Origin: Anaerovibrio slackiae
GTDB taxonomy: Bacteria > Bacillota > Negativicutes > Selenomonadales > Selenomonadaceae
DNA: 64,000 nucleotides
Assembly: GCF_009695585.1 (NCBI RefSeq)
Contig: NZ_VUNR01000003.1
Coordinates: 123,138 to 187,137, forward strand
Direction: 5' to 3'
Shown here: in pieces, positions 60,256-64,000 of the stretch
Position numbering within the stretch: the first letter of the stretch is position 1
Layout of the letters: each line of letters starts with the position of its first letter
Program-made: the position numbers and the translations under genes
Notes under the pieces: generated by a model
Told to the model about the DNA's origin: nothing
The model's input: only the letters and a program-made list of their open reading frames with translations
The model's database searches: none

Positions 60256-61250
60256 TGATTGTTTCTTGGAATACCACTAACGCCTGCAATATGTACTGCG
60301 ACCACTGCTACCGGGATGCAGGCTGCAAGGCGGAGGAAGAATTGTCCACGGCGGAGGCAAAGACGCTTTTGGAGCAGATTGCCAGGGCAGGCTTCAAGAT
60401 TATGATTTTTTCCGGCGGCGAGCCTCTTATGCGGCCGGATATTGTGGAGCTGGTGGCCTATGCTGCCAGCCTGGGGCTGCGGCCTGTCTTCGGCACCAAC
60501 GGCACCTTGATTACCCTGGAGATGGCACAGAAGCTGAAGGCTGCCGGGGCCATGGGCATGGGGATTTCCCTTGACTCTATGGACAGGGAGAAGCACAACA
60601 AGTTCCGCAAATTCCCGGGGGCCTGGGAAGGGGCGGTGCAGGGCATGCGCAACTGCCGGGCGGCAGGACTGCCTTTTCAGATTCATACCACGGTGATGGA
60701 GTGGAACAATCACGAGCTGGAGGATTTGACGGATTTTGCCGTGGCAGAGGGGGCGGTGGCACATCACTTCTTCTTTTTGGTGCCTACAGGCAGGGCGAAG
60801 ACTATTGAGGCGGAATCTCTCCGGGCGGAGGCTTATGAGGACACTTTGATGCGGATTATGAAGAAGCAGCAGGAGGTGGAGATTGAGCTGAAGCCTACCT
60901 GTGCACCGCAGTTTTTGCGGATTGCTGCCCAGATGGGCTTGAAAACCCGCTTCCGCAGAGGTTGTCTGGCAGGAACGGCTTATTGTATAATTAGCCCAAG
61001 GGGCAAGGTGCAGCCTTGTGCTTATCTCAATATGGAGCTGGGGGATGTGCGCCAGACGCCTTTTGATGAGATATGGAAGAACAGTGAGGTGCTGAATAAG
61101 CTGCGCACCTTGGAGTATTCCGGGGGCTGCGGCAGCTGTGAGTATAAGAGGGCCTGCGGCGGCTGCCGTGCCCGGGCGGCATATTATCATGAGGGGGATT
61201 ATATGGCAGAGGAGCCGTGGTGCTTGTATCATGGAAGAAAAGGACAATGA
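60255..61250 (+). CDS. nirJ2: Radical SAM protein NirJ2 (AhbD-like, heme pathway)
   Basis: 331 residues. SAM-cluster motif ACNMYCDHCYRDAGC (~11-18), FSGGEPLMRPDIVELV, and the C-terminal cysteine set CLAGTAYCIISPRGKVQPCAYLNMELGDV with CGSCEYKRACGGCRARAAYYHEGDYMAEEPWC. It is homologous to the preceding gene but shorter at the N-terminus. Start is coupled to nirJ1 (ATGA overlap). Probably catalyses a decarboxylation or deacetylation in heme or d1-like tetrapyrrole synthesis; no other heme gene is in the window. Confidence 0.8.
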   Translation: MIVSWNTTNACNMYCDHCYRDAGCKAEEELSTAEAKTLLEQIARAGFKIMIFSGGEPLMRPDIVELVAYAASLGLRPVFGTNGTLITLEMAQKLKAAGAMGMGISLDSMDREKHNKFRKFPGAWEGAVQGMRNCRAAGLPFQIHTTVMEWNNHELEDLTDFAVAEGAVAHHFFFLVPTGRAKTIEAESLRAEAYEDTLMRIMKKQQEVEIELKPTCAPQFLRIAAQMGLKTRFRRGCLAGTAYCIISPRGKVQPCAYLNMELGDVRQTPFDEIWKNSEVLNKLRTLEYSGGCGSCEYKRACGGCRARAAYYHEGDYMAEEPWCLYHGRKGQ

Positions 61251-61267
61251 CCATGACATAATCCGCG

Positions 61268-61413
61268 CTCTGCATATGAATGTACTCACGAAAACACGCT
61301 CTCGCTCATCATTGTGCCTCGCGTTACTAACATTCATCTATCGCCTTCGGCTCTGATGAATGAAGTAACGAGGCACAATAAAGGTTTTCTTTGAGTACAT
61401 TTCATATGCAGAG
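61268..61413. repeat. Palindromic repeat element, variant copy C
   Basis: 146 bp between nirJ2 and the HAD gene. The outer arms CTCTGCATATGAA-TGTACTCA and TGAGTACATTTCATATGCAGAG are unlike copies A and B. Inside, GAAAACACGCTCTCGCTC, TTGTGCCTCG/CGAGGCACAA and AGGTTTTCTTTG are shared with them. The centre is ACATTCATC/GATGAATG around CTATCGCCTTCGGCTCT. It could act as a transcription-terminating hairpin for nirJ. Confidence 0.8.
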
Positions 61414-61470
61414 TTTAGTTCGTGGTATACTATACGTTATTTGTTTTTTACGATTGATAGGGGTGTTTGC

Positions 61471-62271
61471 ATGATTAAGGTGATTTTTTCGGATATGGAT
61501 GGTACGCTGCTGGATGAGAACAGCCAGCTGCCGGCGGAGTTTGATGAGGTGATGGCGGAGCTGAAGAAGCGGGGGGTTATTTTTGCGCCGACCAGCGGCC
61601 GCCAGTATTTTGCCCTGCTGCATCAGATGGGCAAGTACATAGATGATTTTCTCTTTCTAGCGGAAAACGGTGCTTTTTCCTGCTATCGGGGGGAGGAAAT
61701 GTTTTCCAGCGTGATTGACAAGCAGGAATACATGAAGGTGCTGAACAAGGCACTGTCCCTGGGGAATGTCTATCCTGTGGTCAGCGGCAAGAAAAAGGGC
61801 TATGTGCTGCGGCACTGGGAGCAGTATTTCGGGGAGCTGGACAAGTATTATACCCAGGCTGAGTATGTGGACAGCTTTGAGGATATTGATGATGATTTTA
61901 TCAAGCTGGCTATTGCGGACAATGCCGAGGAGGACTCCGTAAAGAATATATGGGAGCCTATGTCGGAGGTGGACACTTATCTCCATCGCACCCTAAGCAG
62001 CAATGTGTGGGTGGATTATCTCAACCCTGAGGCCAACAAGGGATGGGCGGTCCGCAAGGTGCAGGAGAAGTTTGGCTTCAAGCCGGAGGAATGTGCTGCC
62101 TTTGGCGACTACATGAACGACTATGAGATGATGCAGGAAGTTTACTACGGCTACGCTATGGAAAATGCCCATCCTGACCTGAAGAAGGTGGCAAGGTTCC
62201 AGTGCAGGAGCAATAAAGAGCATGGCGTTATGGAGCAGATCAAGGAATTTATCCGCCAGGGCCTGATTTAA
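61471..62271 (+). CDS. HAD-superfamily phosphatase, Cof type
   Basis: About 266 residues: motif I IFSDMDGTLLDENSQLP with the catalytic DxD, motif II TSGRQY, motif III Lys in NKGWAVRKVQEKFG and motif IV FGDYMNDYEMMQ. The large C2B cap between motifs II and III is typical of Cof sugar-phosphate phosphatases. Substrate unknown. ATG 61471 follows GATAGGGGTG. Located just after repeat copy C. Confidence 0.9.
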   Translation: MIKVIFSDMDGTLLDENSQLPAEFDEVMAELKKRGVIFAPTSGRQYFALLHQMGKYIDDFLFLAENGAFSCYRGEEMFSSVIDKQEYMKVLNKALSLGNVYPVVSGKKKGYVLRHWEQYFGELDKYYTQAEYVDSFEDIDDDFIKLAIADNAEEDSVKNIWEPMSEVDTYLHRTLSSNVWVDYLNPEANKGWAVRKVQEKFGFKPEECAAFGDYMNDYEMMQEVYYGYAMENAHPDLKKVARFQCRSNKEHGVMEQIKEFIRQGLI

Positions 62272-62309
62272 GCCGTCAAATGTTATGATTAAGAGAAGAA
62301 GGTTTGGGA

Positions 62310-63161
62310 ATGAAATACGATTATCACATGCATTTTGAGTATGGTGACTACGATGTGGAGTGGGTAAAGGGCTTCTTTGAGGCGGCTGCTGCCAGGGGGC
62401 TGGATGAAATTGGCATCTCCGAGCATACTCATACCTTTCCTGAGTTTGAGCAGCTTTATTATGATGATCTGATTCTGGATGGCTCCTTTGTGGGCAGCTT
62501 TCAGCAGAAGTGGCTGAAAAAGAATAAATTCAAGCACACCCTGGATGATTATTTCGCTTTTATGGAAAAGCTGAGAAGCCTTGGCTACAAGGTGAAGACA
62601 GGCATCGAGGTGTGCAATTTCCAGAATCAGGCCAAGGTCAGGGAAATCCTCGAAAAATATGATTTTGACTATGTAATAGGCTCCATTCACTTTATCCGGG
62701 GCTGGGCCTATGACTCGGTGGAAATCAAGGATGAGTGGCAGCGCCATTCCCTGCGGGATATTTACGAGTGGTACACCCAGGAGATAGAGCATCTCTGTGC
62801 CGGGGGGCTGTACGATGTGCTGGGGCATCCTTTTAACCTGCGATTGTACAAGTTTTTGCCGGATTTTGATGTGACGCCGTATCTGGTCAGGGCGGCAGAG
62901 GCCTTGAAAAAGGCAGGCATGGGCATTGATGTGAACACGGGGACGTTCTACCGCTATCCTATTGCGGAGATTTCGCCGTATCCTGATTTTATGAGGATTG
63001 CGGCGGAGTATGGGCTGCCGATTATCACTTCCTCGGACTCCCACAAGCCGGAGGATTGTGGGAGCTATATTGATGATGCCATTGAGTATGTGAAGGTTTT
63101 CGGCTATACCGAGGGTATGATATTTGACCAGCGCAGGAGAATGATGGTGCCTTTGGGCTGA
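62310..63161 (+). CDS. PHP-domain phosphatase, histidinol-phosphatase (HisK/HisJ) type
   Basis: About 283 residues. The metal motifs are YDYHMHFEYGDYDVEW, ISEHTH, TGIEVCNF, VIGSIHFIRGWAYD, DVLGHPFNLR and TSSDSHKPEDCG, in the order of PHP hydrolases. Histidinol phosphate is the usual substrate of this group, but no his gene is adjacent, so a different phosphoester is possible. ATG 62310 follows GAAGG; the in-frame TTG at 62304 would have no room for a ribosome site. Confidence 0.8.
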   Translation: MKYDYHMHFEYGDYDVEWVKGFFEAAAARGLDEIGISEHTHTFPEFEQLYYDDLILDGSFVGSFQQKWLKKNKFKHTLDDYFAFMEKLRSLGYKVKTGIEVCNFQNQAKVREILEKYDFDYVIGSIHFIRGWAYDSVEIKDEWQRHSLRDIYEWYTQEIEHLCAGGLYDVLGHPFNLRLYKFLPDFDVTPYLVRAAEALKKAGMGIDVNTGTFYRYPIAEISPYPDFMRIAAEYGLPIITSSDSHKPEDCGSYIDDAIEYVKVFGYTEGMIFDQRRRMMVPLG

Positions 63162-63242
63162 TTTTGCCGTGTCCGGGGCTATTGCATGGGCTGTGTGGCG
63201 TGTATGGGGAGTATGGCAGGATGGACTGATAGGAAAGGCGGA

Positions 63243-63875
63243 ATGGATATGAAGCTGGATTTTTCGGGCTTGCCTGGCTTTGAGCAGGCGGCTGGCTGGA
63301 TGAACGATGTGCTGAAGGGGGATGCAGGCAGCTATTCCCTGATTTTGGACTGGGCTTATAAGATGGCTGCTAATGCGGATTTGCCGGGACTGGACAGTGC
63401 AGATGAGCTGGCAAGGGAATATCTTGCCAAGAGCGGCACTTTGGCAGAGCGGACTGACAAGCTCATCAAGGACTATCAGTTCAAGACCGGGCTGATGGGG
63501 GCGGCTACCGGCGTGGGGGGCATGATGACGCTGCCTATCAATCTGGTCAGCAGCACCCTTTTGCAGATGCGCATGGCGGCGGCTATTGCCCTGATGGGTG
63601 GCTGGCGGCTGGAGGATGAAAAGGTGAAGAAGGCACTGATTCTCTGTGCCCTGGGTTCCAAGGTAATGAACAAGCTGACTGCTACGGTGCTGGAAAAGGC
63701 TATGCAGAAGGCGGCCGTGAAGCTTACAGGCAAGGTGCTGGGCAAGAGCCTGCCGCTGATGGGGGCGGTTCTGAGCGGTGCCATTGATGCTACTGCTACC
63801 AAGACTATCGGCAAGGCGGCCAAGCAGTGGTTTATTACTGATGTGCCTGAGGTGCTGAACGTAACTGTGGAGTAA
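63243..63875 (+). CDS. EcsC-family protein
   Basis: About 210 residues. The conserved EcsC core is visible: AERTDKLIKDYQFKTGLMGAATGVGGMMTLPINLVSSTLLQMRMAAAIALMGGW and SKVMNKLTATVLEKAMQKAAVKLTGKVLGKSLPLMGAVLSGAIDATATKTIGKAAKQWF. It is a Gly/Ala-rich, weakly hydrophobic helical protein of unknown function. ATG 63243 follows AGGAAAGG; ATG 63249 is an alternative. Repeat copy D begins one base after its stop. Confidence 0.82.
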   Translation: MDMKLDFSGLPGFEQAAGWMNDVLKGDAGSYSLILDWAYKMAANADLPGLDSADELAREYLAKSGTLAERTDKLIKDYQFKTGLMGAATGVGGMMTLPINLVSSTLLQMRMAAAIALMGGWRLEDEKVKKALILCALGSKVMNKLTATVLEKAMQKAAVKLTGKVLGKSLPLMGAVLSGAIDATATKTIGKAAKQWFITDVPEVLNVTVE

Positions 63876-63876
63876 A

Positions 63877-64000
63877 TTTCAGTTTATCGTAGTGCCGGTA
63901 CGAGACTTTTGGAACATTAACGGATAAGTTTTGTTAGTTTGTGCACTCTGTTCAGATTAAAATGGGCTGAGCGGGACAGCTACCCATAGAAAACACGCTC
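63877..64000 (+). repeat. Palindromic repeat element, copy D (cut by the window end)
   Basis: Same left end as copy A: TTTCAGTTTATCGTAGTG, GTGCCGGT, GGAACATTAACGG, then CTGTTCAGAT at 63948 and CTACCCATAGAAAACACG at the edge. Only the left half is present. It starts immediately after the EcsC-family stop codon. Confidence 0.82.

Overview
The window looks like chromosomal DNA of a flagellated, outer-membrane-bearing Firmicute of the class Negativicutes, most likely the Selenomonadaceae (Selenomonas-like). Genes typical of Firmicutes (secG-esterase-rnr-smpB, mbl next to flgF/flgG, an S55 peptidase) sit beside genes that only make sense with an outer membrane (flgH and flgI for the L and P rings, mlaE-mlaF-mlaD with a C-terminal beta-barrel, tolC). 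No tRNA, rRNA or CRISPR array was seen. Species assignment is inference.

Layout. 1-18.5 kb is a flagellin and glycosylation island: a phosphonate pathway (nucleotidyltransferase/PEP mutase fusion, phosphonoacetaldehyde reductase-like Fe-ADH, phosphonopyruvate decarboxylase), a frameshifted LicD-type transferase, a CgeB-like glycosyltransferase, an autotransporter-heptosyltransferase homologue, two GT41 (O-GlcNAc transferase/SPINDLY-like) enzymes, two large flagellins, and two further glycosyltransferases. 18.6-26 kb holds an AAA-ATPase/PD-(D/E)XK protein, the livJHMGF branched-chain amino-acid transporter and a CBS-ACT protein. 26-33 kb is housekeeping: pyk, secG, esterase, rnr, smpB, and a phosphofructokinase with altered catalytic residues. 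33-37 kb holds a chemoreceptor and a response regulator with degenerate GGDEF and intact EAL domains.

37-41.5 kb is an accessory cassette: a single-chain MmeI-like restriction-modification enzyme and, converging on it, a roughly 500-nt highly structured minus-strand transcription unit with its own promoter and terminator. Inverted copies of a ~257-bp palindromic repeat bracket the cassette. A third, variant copy lies at 61.3 kb and a fourth begins at 63.9 kb and runs off the window. 41.8-44 kb is sucCD. 44-50 kb is mbl-flgFGAHIJ. 50-58 kb covers envelope functions: AMIN/phosphodiester glycosidase, S55 peptidase, MlaEFD, TolC and a TetR regulator. 59-63.9 kb holds nirJ1/nirJ2 radical SAM genes, a HAD phosphatase, a PHP phosphatase and an EcsC-family protein.

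How the genes may work together. The most unusual suggestion is that the flagellum carries glycans capped with a phosphonate: the left-hand genes can make and nucleotide-activate a phosphonate, LicD-type enzymes transfer such groups to sugars, and the next genes are protein O-glycosyltransferases beside flagellin. The reductase suggests 2-hydroxyethylphosphonate rather than 2-aminoethylphosphonate. The second candidate for something undescribed is the structured RNA unit and its flanking palindromic repeat family.
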